From: Fimbriimonadaceae bacterium
GTDB lineage: Bacteria; Armatimonadota; Fimbriimonadia; Fimbriimonadales; Fimbriimonadaceae
DNA: 64,000 nt
Reading direction: 5' to 3'
NCBI GenBank assembly: GCA_019638795.1
Contig: JAHBTB010000008.1
Span: forward strand, 32,812 to 96,811
A program made the position numbers and the translations under genes. Shown piece after piece: positions 48,962-57,825 of the stretch. How positions within the stretch are numbered: position 1 is the stretch's first letter; every line of letters starts with the position of its first letter. Below the pieces are notes generated by a model, which saw nothing but the letters and a program-made list of their open reading frames with translations, searched no databases and was not told the origin of the DNA.

Positions 48962-49403
48962 GGACTATTCCGTACTTGGGGCCGCGGTAGGCCCCCGCCG
49001 CCGGCCATGGGTCAGGTCCCCTTGGGGCGATAGACAAATCAGCCAGATATTTGGTGTACGATAAGTAACTGACTAGATCAAATGTTTGGTCATCGGGCCG
49101 CAGGTGTCAGTTTGGGGTTCTTCCGGCTTTTCAAGCGGCTCCGGTACGGGAACAATGATCTGTTCAGGTTCATCAACGCGAGTGATAGGCATCAGATTCT
49201 GGTGACGCCTCGCCATTGAGGAGTGCAAGCTCAAACGATATCACATGATGATATGGCGCTAGTCCCATAGTCGGTTTCCATGGCGGACCAGTGCCCGGAA
49301 ACGCTTCTGGTAATGAAAGGACATCGGTTGATTGGCGAACCTGGAAGCCGGTGTTTGAATGCTCTAAGCGGGACGATTCCGAACAAATGCGGTACAACCC
49401 AGA
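48962..49403. other. Gene-poor, AT-richer intergenic stretch
   Basis: About 440 nt with lower GC than its neighbours and no convincing gene, terminator or repeat. One short ORF (49082-49219 plus) reads plausibly protein-like and is listed separately. Confidence 0.5.
49082..49219 (+). CDS. Possible short ORF or gene remnant
   Basis: A 45-residue ORF (MFGHRAAGVSLGFFRLFK..., then RYGNNDLFRFINASDRHQ, stop). Its composition is protein-like and aromatic-rich but there is no Shine-Dalgarno or clear promoter. It may be a remnant of a degraded gene. Confidence 0.2.
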   Translation: MFGHRAAGVSLGFFRLFKRLRYGNNDLFRFINASDRHQILVTPRH

Positions 49404-49958
49404 CTAGCGGCCCGGCCAGGCGGAGTCGGGTTGTAAATCCGTGCCCTTCTCGTGCGCCATCACCCAGTCCCTCAACGTACGGACAGGGTGCGCTTGTCTA
49501 GCCACCTCGTCAAGGTCGGCCCGTACCCAGTCGGCCGGGCAGACGCCAAGACAAAAACGCCGGGTCTCAAAGGGTCGCCGGAACATCCCGTCGGGGTCAG
49601 GAGCGCTGATGAAACGGACACGGCCTTCGAGAAGGTGGGCGAAGGGTGAAGTCAGGCCGACACCCCACCAGGCGTGACCGGTGCCGTGGATCAGGGCTTC
49701 GGCTTCGTCCATGGCCTCTGGCCATGCCGACGGCGGACCTGTGTGGAGCCAGTCGAGGTCGTGGCCGTCGCCCAGGACCGCGTCCACCAGGCCCGGCGAC
49801 GCGCGCAGGGCCCGCGACGACGCGAAGACGTGGAACTTGATCCCCGTCCTGCGGGCGTCGTCAAAAAGGGCGACCAGCCGGGACTGCTCGACCCCGTAGC
49901 CCGACGAGTGGTCCCACGGGGTCGAGTCCAAGTCGAGGCGGAAGCAGACCGGCGTCAC
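49404..49958 (-). CDS. Polysaccharide-deacetylase-like protein (divergent)
   Basis: A 184-residue protein. [10 protein letters not shown] at the start, a [18 protein letters not shown] segment, [10 protein letters not shown] and a late [11 protein letters not shown] recall the NodB/polysaccharide-deacetylase layout (first Asp pair, FxxxSG-like loop, H-x-x-x-H-T), but the canonical metal-binding His set is incomplete. Its ATG overlaps the stop of pgk by 4 nt, so it is co-translated with it. Confidence 0.5.
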   Translation of the reverse strand: MTPVCFRLDLDSTPWDHSSGYGVEQSRLVALFDDARRTGIKFHVFASSRALRASPGLVDAVLGDGHDLDWLHTGPPSAWPEAMDEAEALIHGTGHAWWGVGLTSPFAHLLEGRVRFISAPDPDGMFRRPFETRRFCLGVCPADWVRADLDEVARQAHPVRTLRDWVMAHEKGTDLQPDSAWPGR

Positions 49959-51130
49959 TTGTCCTGAAGGGCGGCGATCCCCGGCAGCTCGATGCCCTCC
50001 AGGAACTCCAGGCTCGCACCGCCCCCGGTGCTGACATGGCTCATCTTGTCCGCCAGACCGAACTTCTCGACGGCGGCCGCGCTGTCACCGCCACCGACGA
50101 TCGTGGTGGCCGACGACGCGGCGAGGGCCTCCGCGACCGCCTTCGTGCCCCCGGAGAAAGCGTCGAACTCGAAGACCCCCATCGGCCCGTTCCAAATCAC
50201 GGTGCCGGCACCCTTGACCGCGTCGGCGAAGAGGGCCCTCGTCTTCGGGCCGATGTCCAGGCCCTGTTGGTCGGACGGCATCTTGTCAGCGTCCACCACT
50301 GTCGGCGTGGCGTCGGCGGCAAAGGCCGCGGCGACCACCGTGTCGACGGGCAACAGCAGCTTGTCGCCCTGGGTGTCCATGAGGCCCTTGACAAAGTCGA
50401 TGCTCTCGCTGTCCAGCTTGGACGTGCCGATCTCCCATCCCTTTGCCTTGAAAAACGTGTAGCTCATCGCCCCGCCGATGATGAGCTTGTCCACCTTGGG
50501 CAAAAGGTTGTTGATGACCGGGATCTTGTCCGCCACCTTGACGCCACCCATGATGCCGACAAACGGCCGCTTGGGATTCTCGACCGCCTTGCCCAGGTAG
50601 TCGATCTCCTTCTCGATCAGGAAACCGGCGACGCCCGGGACGATGTGGGCGACGCCTTCGGTGCTCGCATGGGCACGGTGGGCGGTGCCGAAGGCGTCGT
50701 TGACGTAGAGGTCGGCCAGGGACGCCAACTGGGCGGCGAATGCAGGGTCGTTCTTCTCCTCCTCCGGATGGAAGCGGACGTTCTCCAAGAGGATGGCCTC
50801 GCCGTCGCCCAAACGGGACACCAAGCCTTCGACCTCCGGGCCGACGCAGTCCGGCGCGAGGCGGACAGGCTGGCCAAGCAGCTCGCTCAGCCGCGCTGCG
50901 ACCGGGGCCAAGGTGAACTCGGGCGTCACCCCCTTGGGCCGGCCCAAGTGACTGCACAAGACGACGCGGCCGCCTTCGGCCAACAGGTGTTTGATCGTGG
51001 GCAGGGAAGCGGTGATCCGGTTGTCGTCGGTGATCTTGCCGTCTTGGAGCGGCACATTGAAGTCGCAGCGGACAAGCACGCGCTTGCCCTTCACGGCGAT
51101 GTCACGGACAGTCTTCTTAGCGAGGGCCAT
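49955..51130 (-). CDS. pgk: Phosphoglycerate kinase
   Basis: A 391-residue glycolytic kinase: [19 protein letters not shown] at the N-terminus, [11 protein letters not shown], a [12 protein letters not shown] hinge, and [13 protein letters not shown] with the C-terminal [17 protein letters not shown]. Full length. Start at 51130 matches the family; the longer frame upstream is non-conserved. TAGACT lies 11 nt upstream. gap is absent from the window. Coupled to the deacetylase-like gene. Confidence 0.96.
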   Translation of the reverse strand: MALAKKTVRDIAVKGKRVLVRCDFNVPLQDGKITDDNRITASLPTIKHLLAEGGRVVLCSHLGRPKGVTPEFTLAPVAARLSELLGQPVRLAPDCVGPEVEGLVSRLGDGEAILLENVRFHPEEEKNDPAFAAQLASLADLYVNDAFGTAHRAHASTEGVAHIVPGVAGFLIEKEIDYLGKAVENPKRPFVGIMGGVKVADKIPVINNLLPKVDKLIIGGAMSYTFFKAKGWEIGTSKLDSESIDFVKGLMDTQGDKLLLPVDTVVAAAFAADATPTVVDADKMPSDQQGLDIGPKTRALFADAVKGAGTVIWNGPMGVFEFDAFSGGTKAVAEALAASSATTIVGGGDSAAAVEKFGLADKMSHVSTGGGASLEFLEGIELPGIAALQDK

Positions 51131-51191
51131 GGTACGGCCCGAGTCTACCGGTAGGTTTGGAGGCGGTACGCCAATGGCCGGTCGTCTGGTC

Positions 51192-51527
51192 TCAGACCGG
51201 CCGGGCGCCGGTGAAGAACCACGTGACCCAGACGACCATATAGACGCACGAGCCGGCCAGGGCGGTGGCCCGGACAAACTTGAGGTTGACCTTGGCGTGG
51301 CGTGCCATCACGAACCAGGCTCCGAACAAGGTCAGGGCCTTGACCAGGGCGAACAGCCATTCGCTCCGCTCGATTAGAGGACGCATCAGGGGGTTGAGCT
51401 CGACGATCATGCCGTTGGCATGAAGGACGGCGGTGGCGGTCAGGTCGAGGAATCCGATGCCGAGCAGGAGGGCCAGCGCCCGGGTGGGGAACAGGTTCCC
51501 GACGATCTGTTTCGCGGCGAGGGTCAT
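51192..51527 (-). CDS. DUF5658 membrane protein
   Basis: A 111-residue protein with three or four membrane helices. [28 protein letters not shown] is split here as [10 protein letters not shown] and [10 protein letters not shown], the DUF5658 signature. Function unknown. Start at 51527 overlaps the stop of the DD-carboxypeptidase gene by 4 nt. Confidence 0.82.
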   Translation of the reverse strand: MTLAAKQIVGNLFPTRALALLLGIGFLDLTATAVLHANGMIVELNPLMRPLIERSEWLFALVKALTLFGAWFVMARHAKVNLKFVRATALAGSCVYMVVWVTWFFTGARPV

Positions 51528-52795
51528 TTTTTCGTCCTGGCAAGAAGCAGAGCGGTGACGATCTTGTCTTGGGCCGCACGGACCTTGGCGGGGGACGCCA
51601 CCGTGTGGTTGCACACGATGGAGAACGTCCAAGGCTCGTCGGAGTCTGTGCCCAGGTAGCCGGAAAGAGATATCACCCCGTCAAGGGAACCGGTTTTGGC
51701 GGCGACCGGTTGCCCCTTGAGTCTGTTGGACAGTGTTCCTTCTCCTGCTTTGGGCAAAGCGTCCAAGAAGACCTTCGCGTACTTCTTGCTTCGGACTTGT
51801 TGCAAGACGCGTGCCAAGAACCGGGGCGTCACGAGATTGTGGCGGCTGAGGCCGCTACCGTCGACCATGTGGAGGTCGTCGCTGGTCGCGCCGGCGTAAC
51901 CGGCAAAGAAGGTCGCCGCCAGTTCGTCGGCCGGTCCGTACCCGAACTGGCCGTTGCGGGGCCCGGGGTTGGTCGCCCACATGTGGCCGGTCGCCGACAA
52001 CATGAGATGCTCGGCTATGTGGTTGTCGCTTGGCTTGAGGCAAGACGGCAAAACCTGGCCCAGCGGCTTGCTTTCCAGGGTCACGTCGGGGGCGCGGTCG
52101 GGCACATTGTCGGTGCGGCCGGCATAGACGCCGCCGATCATCGCGCAGGCCGACCCGATCGGGTCCGGTTGGGCCAAGGTGTCGAGGCTTGTCCGTTTGT
52201 CGGGCAACGTCCCCACGACGGTGGCCTGGCGTCGGCACAGGTCAAGCCTGACCTGCGGTGAACCGGAGCCCTTTCGGTACCGTACGAGGACCCCAAGCGG
52301 CTCGGCGAGAGGGACCAGTTTGCCTTTTTCGGCAAAGATCTCAAACCCGGCGCGGTCGTAGCAGAACCCGGCCGGGCGGGCCGAGTAGCGGTTGGGCAAG
52401 TCGTCGGTCTCCCAGCCCTCCGGATAGTCTTGTCCGAAGGTGGCACGGACGACCACGGGCGTCCCGGGCGGAAGCTTGAGCTCTTTGGCGACCTTGGCGA
52501 GGTCGGCGGCGACAAGGGTCGGGTCGCCCTCCGCGTCCACCACACAACGGCCGTCTTCTTTCCAAAATCTTGTCTTCCACGTGAATTCTGGGCCTAGCGT
52601 CTCCAACGCCATCGCCGCGCTGAGGATCTTCTGGTTGCTGGCCGGCACCAACCGCATGTCGGCCCCGTGCTCATAGACCGTCTTGCCCTGGGAATCCATC
52701 ACGTAGACGCCGACGAGGGCACCTTTCAAGTCAGGGGTCTTGAGCAGCGCGTCCAACTGCGCCTGCAGACCAATGGCCAGAGCCAGCACGAACAT
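51524..52795 (-). CDS. dacB: D-alanyl-D-alanine carboxypeptidase (PBP4, peptidase S13)
   Basis: A 423-residue low-molecular-weight penicillin-binding protein with a signal peptide (MFVLALAIGLQAQ). The three active-site motifs are present: SxxK in ASNQKILSAA, SxN in KPSDNHIAEH and KTG in VAAKTGSLDG. It trims peptidoglycan pentapeptides and may also act as an endopeptidase. TAGAAT 7 nt before the ATG lies within the 3' end of the GNAT gene upstream. Operon with the DUF5658 gene. Confidence 0.94.
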   Translation of the reverse strand: MFVLALAIGLQAQLDALLKTPDLKGALVGVYVMDSQGKTVYEHGADMRLVPASNQKILSAAMALETLGPEFTWKTRFWKEDGRCVVDAEGDPTLVAADLAKVAKELKLPPGTPVVVRATFGQDYPEGWETDDLPNRYSARPAGFCYDRAGFEIFAEKGKLVPLAEPLGVLVRYRKGSGSPQVRLDLCRRQATVVGTLPDKRTSLDTLAQPDPIGSACAMIGGVYAGRTDNVPDRAPDVTLESKPLGQVLPSCLKPSDNHIAEHLMLSATGHMWATNPGPRNGQFGYGPADELAATFFAGYAGATSDDLHMVDGSGLSRHNLVTPRFLARVLQQVRSKKYAKVFLDALPKAGEGTLSNRLKGQPVAAKTGSLDGVISLSGYLGTDSDEPWTFSIVCNHTVASPAKVRAAQDKIVTALLLARTKK

Positions 52796-52800
52796 GGCCC

Positions 52801-53340
52801 TTATTCTATCGCCCTTGGCCCGGTCGCTTCTTGTTCGGCCGTCTTGTCGGGCGGAGACACTGGTCGGCGGAGGGTGACCAGGTCAAACGGGCGGGTCGCA
52901 TCCCACTTGCCCTGGGGCCAGGTCTCGCGTCGGACCTCTTCAAAGCCGTTGCGCCGGTAGAAGTCGACCAGCCGCCCCTCGTCGACCGCCTCGAGTCCGA
53001 GCCAGAGGAGCCCCTCTTGTTGCGCGACGCGGGCGGCAAAGTCGAGCATCCTCGCGCCGAGGCCAGCGCCGGTGTGCCCGGGGACGACCGCCACAAGGGT
53101 GACCCACAGGGAAGTCCCCTTGACGGACAGCGTCGCTGTCCCGACCAGGGTGCCGTCTGCGGTGACGCACCGCACCACACGGTCGGCGTGGTGGTCTTCT
53201 TCGAGGTCGCCGGGCCCGAGCCGGTCGCCGGGAAAGAGGTCTTGACGGACGCGGTTCGCCACATTGACGACCCGCTCGATGTCAGCGGCCTCTCGCCCGG
53301 AGAGGCTGGCGACGTCGCTGAGAAGGAGCCTTGTGTCCAC
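52801..53340 (-). CDS. GNAT-family acetyltransferase
   Basis: A 179-residue acetyltransferase: VVPGHTGAGLGARMLDFAAR is the acetyl-CoA loop and LVDFYRRNGFEEVRRE the C-terminal signature. Substrate unknown. GTG at 53340, five nt after the upstream gene's stop, is chosen; a longer frame to 53646 overlaps that gene and reads as non-coding. Last gene of the tatA-tatA-HEAT operon. Confidence 0.85.
   Translation of the reverse strand: MDTRLLLSDVASLSGREAADIERVVNVANRVRQDLFPGDRLGPGDLEEDHHADRVVRCVTADGTLVGTATLSVKGTSLWVTLVAVVPGHTGAGLGARMLDFAARVAQQEGLLWLGLEAVDEGRLVDFYRRNGFEEVRRETWPQGKWDATRPFDLVTLRRPVSPPDKTAEQEATGPRAIE
52803..52808 (-). promoter_or_regulatory. -10 box of leaderless dacB
   Basis: TAGAAT on the minus strand ends 7 nt before the ATG at 52795; it lies over the GNAT stop codon. 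Confidence 0.45.
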
Positions 53341-53345
53341 CGAGG

Positions 53346-54335
53346 TCAGTCTTCTTCGGGGAAGACCGGCTCCAGCACGTGGTCGGTGGCGTAGTTGGCG
53401 ATGTCGTCGGCCATGTACGAGGCAAACGTCCGCAGGAGGGGTTCGTCGTCTTGGGACGCCATCACCCTCAAGCGCCGCACGACCTCGTCCCGTGTCGACG
53501 GGCACCACTCGACCAGGTGGAACACGGCGTGCGCCGCGCTTCGCCGGCCGTACTTGCTCGACGCCTCCAAGCAGTCCATCAAGGCCCGGCCCGCCTCCTC
53601 GGTGCAGATGTGCCCGCCCAGCACGACGCCTGCCTTGTAGGCACACCGGGCGTAATCGTCTGGGGCGTCAAAGAGGAAGTCGCGGATCGCGGCGGTGGCC
53701 TGCGATTGGCAGACCTCCGTCGGGCAGAAGGCCGGCAAGTCCTCGAACATGTCCAAGACGCACCACTGGGCGACGCGGCGGTCGGGGTGGCGGTCGTCGC
53801 GCAGTATCTGCACCAGGGCCGGGCCGAAGAGCCCGCTGCTGGCATGGGTCTCGATCTCGATCTTCGCCTCGTTGGCGACGTCCCGGTCGGGGCAGAACAG
53901 GAGGCAGACCCACTCGACCGGCCCCAAGTCGCGCACCGAGCCATGGAACCGGTCGGCGGCCATGAGCGTGCCGGTGATCGCGTCCATCCGTTCAAAGTAG
54001 GGGACGCAACCCTCTCGCAGGGCGTCGAGCATTTCGGCGGTCGTCTCGCCCCTTGCCTCGTTCCACAGCTTGCGTGACCGGCCGAACACGCCGGCGTCGG
54101 TCACGGCGACGTCCACGTCCAGTTCTTCGCCAAAAGCCCGCAGGCTTTCCCGGCTGGTCCATGCGTCGGCAGGGACGCAGTAATCGACGCTGGCCGCGTG
54201 GGGCGGCCAGTGAAAGGGGACGCGATGGCCAGGTGGGTTGACGTCGGTGGTGCCCAGTCGCTCGACCGACCGGGTCAAGAATGTTTCAAGCCGGCCAAGG
54301 ACTTCGTCGGCGGTCAGGGTCGTTCCCTGCGCCAT
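53346..54335 (-). CDS. HEAT-like repeat protein of unknown function
   Basis: A 329-residue soluble protein. The C-terminal two thirds (about 130-320) consists of helical pairs with Ala/Leu spacing (DRRVAQWCVLDMFEDL, SSKYGRRSAAHAVFHLVEW) resembling HEAT repeats, with about ten Cys scattered. The N-terminal part is not recognised. Starts 4 nt before the tatA2 stop, so probably co-transcribed. Confidence 0.65.
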   Translation of the reverse strand: MAQGTTLTADEVLGRLETFLTRSVERLGTTDVNPPGHRVPFHWPPHAASVDYCVPADAWTSRESLRAFGEELDVDVAVTDAGVFGRSRKLWNEARGETTAEMLDALREGCVPYFERMDAITGTLMAADRFHGSVRDLGPVEWVCLLFCPDRDVANEAKIEIETHASSGLFGPALVQILRDDRHPDRRVAQWCVLDMFEDLPAFCPTEVCQSQATAAIRDFLFDAPDDYARCAYKAGVVLGGHICTEEAGRALMDCLEASSKYGRRSAAHAVFHLVEWCPSTRDEVVRRLRVMASQDDEPLLRTFASYMADDIANYATDHVLEPVFPEED

Positions 54336-54339
54336 AGGC

Positions 54340-54645
54340 TTAGCCCGTCGGTTTCGCGGTCTGGTCGTCGTGGGCCGTCTCGGTGCCTGTCTCGACCTTG
54401 GCCTCGACCGGCTTGGGACTGTGGTCGTCCATCGGCCGCGACGAGTAGTCGTGGCGGTCGCTGTTCATCGCGCTGTTCAGGGCGTCCTTGCCTTCTTCAA
54501 GTCCGGCCTTGAACTCGCCCATGCCTCGGCCCAGGCCGCGCATCAATTGTGGGATCTTGGCGCCGCCGAACAGCACCAAGATCAGCACGCCCACGATCAT
54601 CAGGTCTTGGCCTGACAGGAACGCGAGAAAATCTGTGGGTCGCAT
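54340..54645 (-). CDS. tatA: Twin-arginine translocase subunit TatA (second copy)
   Basis: A 101-residue TatA/E protein: FLSGQDLMIVGVLILVLFGGAKIPQL with the FGxxKIP hinge, the amphipathic helix MRGLGRGMGEFKAGLEEG, and a longer acidic tail. It differs from the upstream paralogue mainly in the tail. Nine nt separate it from that gene. Confidence 0.93.
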   Translation of the reverse strand: MRPTDFLAFLSGQDLMIVGVLILVLFGGAKIPQLMRGLGRGMGEFKAGLEEGKDALNSAMNSDRHDYSSRPMDDHSPKPVEAKVETGTETAHDDQTAKPTG

Positions 54646-54654
54646 ATTGTCCTT

Positions 54655-54843
54655 TTACCTTTCCAACGATTCGTCCATGGCCCGCTTGCCTTCTTCGATG
54701 CCGGCCTTGAACTCACCCATCCCCCGGCCTAGCCCGCGCATGAGTTGAGGGATCTTGGCACCGCCAAAGAGGACCAGCACCAAAACACCGACGACCATGA
54801 GCTCTTGGCCAGAAAGGAAACCGAGGAAGTCCGTGGGGTTCAT
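54655..54843 (-). CDS. tatA: Twin-arginine translocase subunit TatA
   Basis: A 62-residue short TatA with VLVLVLFGGAKIPQL and the same amphipathic helix. ATG at 54843 is chosen (MNPTDF matches the start of the paralogue); a longer form from 54858 is possible. TATAAT lies 13 nt upstream of this ATG. No tatC or tatB is in the window; the DUF1501 protein is a likely Tat substrate. Confidence 0.93.
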   Translation of the reverse strand: MNPTDFLGFLSGQELMVVGVLVLVLFGGAKIPQLMRGLGRGMGEFKAGIEEGKRAMDESLER

Positions 54844-54878
54844 AGAGGTCAACATCATTATACGCCGGAGGGGCGGGG

Positions 54879-54908
54879 CGGCGGGCCCGAGAGCCGGACC
54901 GCCCGCCG
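54879..54908 (-). terminator. Weak hairpin terminator downstream of the 243-residue gene
   Basis: CGGCGGGC (54879-54886) pairs with GCCCGCCG (54901-54908) between the 243-residue gene and the tatA promoter. There is no T tract. Confidence 0.35.
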
Positions 54909-54918
54909 TCCCAAGCGC

Positions 54919-55650
54919 CTAGACGCCTTCGGCTTTCGCCGGTTCATTGGACGAGCCTTCTTTGCCCGCCTTCGGCTTGATGCCCAACTCTTCGTCCGAC
55001 AACTCCAAGTCCTCGTCGCTGATCGAGTAGTTCGTGTCACCACCGCGCGACTGGAAGGTGTTCTTGCGTCCCGCGACGGAAAGGGTCAGCCAACTCCGCT
55101 TGGACCCGAACATCTTGGGGGCGTCGCCGGTCAGGGGCTTGTACGGCGCGTTGTTGTTCTGGGTGGCGGTGGTGGTCTCAAAGATCACGACCGTCGCCTC
55201 TTTGTCCTTGATGTCGTCCATGGTCTTGCCCGCGAGGTCGGCGTTGTAGGCCAGGCCCGACTTCGCGTCGCCCATCGTGCACTCCATGACCTGGCCGGGC
55301 TTGACGTCGAGCATCTCGCTGATGATCTGGTTTTGCTTGAACTTGGGCGCGATCTTGTTGTAGATCATCGCGTAGTACTTTTCCGTGTCCGTCTGCCAGG
55401 TGTCGGCGGGAGGGAACTTGCCATTGACGCGGACATAGGCGTCGATGCTGTTCCGGGCCATGGTCATCGTGATGACGCAGCCACCGCCCCTCATGACCGT
55501 CTTGAACCCGGAAAAGGCCACGGCGGCGAAGGCGATCAGGGCCACGCAGCAAAAGCCCACAAGGGCGACGGCGACCCACATCATCGGGTTTGTCGCCTTT
55601 TTGGGCCGAGGAGACGGGGCCGTCTCGAATGGTGGGGGCGTTTGCGCCAT
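54919..55650 (-). CDS. Membrane protein of unknown function with pseudopilin-like region
   Basis: A 243-residue protein with a Pro/Thr-rich cytosolic start, one membrane helix (about 26-48) and an exposed domain. ARNSIDAYVRVNGKFPPADTW resembles the helix/loop of type II pseudopilin G, though no prepilin cleavage motif is present. The C-terminal tail is acidic. TATAGT 6 nt before the ATG predicts a leaderless mRNA. Divergent from the 150-residue gene. Confidence 0.65.
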   Translation of the reverse strand: MAQTPPPFETAPSPRPKKATNPMMWVAVALVGFCCVALIAFAAVAFSGFKTVMRGGGCVITMTMARNSIDAYVRVNGKFPPADTWQTDTEKYYAMIYNKIAPKFKQNQIISEMLDVKPGQVMECTMGDAKSGLAYNADLAGKTMDDIKDKEATVVIFETTTATQNNNAPYKPLTGDAPKMFGSKRSWLTLSVAGRKNTFQSRGGDTNYSISDEDLELSDEELGIKPKAGKEGSSNEPAKAEGV

Positions 55651-55656
55651 GATCCG

Positions 55657-55662
55657 ACTATA
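55657..55662 (-). promoter_or_regulatory. -10 box of a leaderless membrane-protein gene
   Basis: TATAGT on the minus strand ends 6 nt before the ATG at 55650. Confidence 0.5.
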
Positions 55663-55711
55663 CCGGCGGTCGAAGTCCGTCGTTGCGAACGAACTAGGGT
55701 CAAAGAAACCC

Positions 55712-56164
55712 ATGACGCCCAGAGAACCGACCCAAGACGAACGCACCGCCCTGTTGCGTCGGCTGCACGGCCAACTGCCGCCGGAGGCGAGGCGCCGTGT
55801 CGGACGTGTCGCCGTCTCCGCCGTCTCCGCCGGCGAGCGGCTGGGGCTGTCCGACGAGGCCCTGATGGCCGTCCGGGAAGCGGCCGAACTTTGGCCCCAC
55901 CCGGTCGCCGCCCGACAAGAGGCCCTGCGGCAGGCCCCGTGGCTCGGCGCCGCGGTCGTGGTCTTGTCGCTTGTCGTCCTCAAGGACCATGGCGTCGAAG
56001 ACGAAGTGGTCGCCTTGGCGTGGGCCCTTGACCTTGTCCGGCACCCGGGAGAGATGGAAGTGCCTCCTTCGCTCAAGCGTTCGGCGTGGATGCCGGAAGT
56101 CGTGGCCGCCTTCGAGGCGGTGGACCCATTGGTCCAGCCTCTTGAAACAAACGAAGACAAGTAG
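55712..56164 (+). CDS. Hypothetical helical protein
   Basis: A 150-residue protein, all helical and Ala/Leu-rich (LLRRLHGQLPPEARRRVG; APWLGAAVVVLSLVVL), with a possible degenerate HD-like pattern but no clear His/Asp pair. Not recognised. ATG at 55712; TAGGGT is 11 nt upstream. Confidence 0.6.
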   Translation: MTPREPTQDERTALLRRLHGQLPPEARRRVGRVAVSAVSAGERLGLSDEALMAVREAAELWPHPVAARQEALRQAPWLGAAVVVLSLVVLKDHGVEDEVVALAWALDLVRHPGEMEVPPSLKRSAWMPEVVAAFEAVDPLVQPLETNEDK

Positions 56165-56326
56165 CCTCGTCACCGCCCCCGGGCGAACATGCCGGGCGTG
56201 TCTTGTTATCAATACAAATTAAATTAGATGAGTTGTGTTGATGCGACCTATTGATTTCAAAAGTATCCCACATGATGCTGGAACATCAGTCGATTGTTCG
56301 TCGTATGATCCAAACAAGAGGACGCA

Positions 56327-57652
56327 ATGCCTGCCGAGACCACGAACCCGACGATCAACAAGAGCTTCGAGACCTTGGCCCTTCACGGGGGCCAGGCCGT
56401 CGACCCGACGACCAAGAGCCGGGCGGTGCCCATCTACCAGACCACGAGCTATGTCTTTGACGACACCGCCCATGCCGCGCGGCTGTTCGGCCTTCAGGAG
56501 TTCGGGAACATCTACACCCGTCTGATGAACCCGACGACCGACGTGCTGGAGCAGCGGGTGGCCGCCTTGGAGGGCGGCACCGCCGCGGTGGCCACGGCGA
56601 GCGGACAGGCGGCCACCACCCTGGCGATCACGAGCATCGTCGAGCACGGCGGCGAGATCGTGAGCAGCAGCAGCCTCTACGGCGGCACCTACAACCTGCT
56701 TCACTACACCCTGCCCAAGTGGGGGATCACAGTCAAGTTCGTCGACCCGAGCGACCCGGAGAACTTCCGCCGTGCCGTCACCGACAAGACCAAGCTCTTC
56801 TTTGGCGAGACGGTGGGCAACCCCAAGAGCGACACGCTGGACATCGAGGCGGTCGCCAAGATCGGGCGGGAGAACGGCGTCCCTCTCGTCGTGGACAACA
56901 CCATCCCGACCCCCTACCTTGTCCGGCCCCTCGACTACGGTGCCGCCGCGGTCGTCCATTCCCTGACCAAGTTCCTGGGCGGGCATGGGACGTCGATCGG
57001 CGGGATCGTCGTGGACGGCGGCAACTTCGACTGGTCGTCGGGCCGGTTCCCGAACTTCACCGAACCTGACCCCAGCTACCACGGCCTGAAGTTCTGGGAA
57101 GTCTTCGGGGCGTTCCCCGGCCTTGGTAACGTCGCCCTCGGGATCAAGGCAAGGGTGCAGGGCCTGCGAGACACCGGCGCGGCGATCTCGCCGTTCAATT
57201 CGTGGGCGATCCTCCAGGGGATCGAGACCCTCCACGTCCGCGTCGAAAGGCACAGCGACAACGCGCTCAAAGTGGCCCAGTTCCTGTCGGCCCATCCTGA
57301 GGTCGCTTGGGTCAACTATCCCGGACTGACCAGCCATAAGGACCACGCGCGCGCCGCCAAGTACCACTACCGAGGCAAATTCGGGGCGATCATCGGCTTC
57401 GGGATCAAAGGAGGCTATGACGCGGCGCTGAAGTTCATCGACCGGCTCCAAATCTTCTCGTTGCTCGCCAACATCGGCGACGCCAAGAGCCTGGTGATCC
57501 ACCCCGCCAGCACGACGCACCAACAGCTGAACCCCGACGAGCAGTTGGCCACCGGCGTGACCCCCGACTTCATCCGCTTGTCAGTCGGCCTTGAGAACGT
57601 CGAAGACCTCGTCAAGGACCTGGACCAGGCCTTGTCTTCCAGTCGGCCTTGA
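56327..57652 (+). CDS. metY: O-acetylhomoserine sulfhydrylase
   Basis: A 441-residue PLP enzyme of the Cys/Met metabolism family, joining O-acetylhomoserine with sulfide (or methanethiol). FETLALHGGQAVDPTT, PIYQTTSYVF, and the PLP Lys in HSLTKFLGGHGT (Lys215) are present, with the C-terminal HPASTTHQQL. AGAGG precedes the ATG. The 160-nt AT-rich leader holds no recognised SAM riboswitch. Confidence 0.95.
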   Translation: MPAETTNPTINKSFETLALHGGQAVDPTTKSRAVPIYQTTSYVFDDTAHAARLFGLQEFGNIYTRLMNPTTDVLEQRVAALEGGTAAVATASGQAATTLAITSIVEHGGEIVSSSSLYGGTYNLLHYTLPKWGITVKFVDPSDPENFRRAVTDKTKLFFGETVGNPKSDTLDIEAVAKIGRENGVPLVVDNTIPTPYLVRPLDYGAAAVVHSLTKFLGGHGTSIGGIVVDGGNFDWSSGRFPNFTEPDPSYHGLKFWEVFGAFPGLGNVALGIKARVQGLRDTGAAISPFNSWAILQGIETLHVRVERHSDNALKVAQFLSAHPEVAWVNYPGLTSHKDHARAAKYHYRGKFGAIIGFGIKGGYDAALKFIDRLQIFSLLANIGDAKSLVIHPASTTHQQLNPDEQLATGVTPDFIRLSVGLENVEDLVKDLDQALSSSRP

Positions 57653-57664
57653 CCCACCGCCGAC

Positions 57665-57690
57665 CGCCGGGCCTGGAGAGGGGCCCGGCG
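57665..57690 (+). terminator. Hairpin terminator of metY
   Basis: CGCCGGGCC (57665-57673) pairs with GGCCCGGCG (57682-57690), followed by a weak pyrimidine stretch. Confidence 0.65.
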
Positions 57691-57752
57691 CCGGCACCTT
57701 CTTGCCACGAACGATGAGTGTCTCGTCCGTCTCGCTAGCGGACGCTTGCTGT

Positions 57753-57784
57753 GGCCGACCGACCTTCGGTCGGCCCTTTCTTCG
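57753..57784 (+). terminator. Second hairpin terminator
   Basis: GGCCGACC (57753-57760) pairs with GGTCGGCC (57768-57775), followed by CTTTCTTCG, just before the cysteine desulfurase promoter. Confidence 0.7.
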
Positions 57785-57813
57785 TCGGGTCGGGCCCGTC
57801 ACGAAACTTTTGG

Positions 57814-57819
57814 TATTCT
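57814..57819 (+). promoter_or_regulatory. -10 box of a leaderless cysteine desulfurase gene
   Basis: TATTCT ends 6 nt before the GTG at 57826. Confidence 0.5.
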
Positions 57820-57825
57820 CATTTC

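Noticed and set aside
49173..49397. 74-codon minus-strand ORF in the AT-rich gap
   Set aside because: No Shine-Dalgarno, no family resemblance, composition not protein-like.
56165..56326. SAM riboswitch upstream of metY
   Set aside because: The leader is AT-rich and lacks the paired-element arrangement of known SAM riboswitches.
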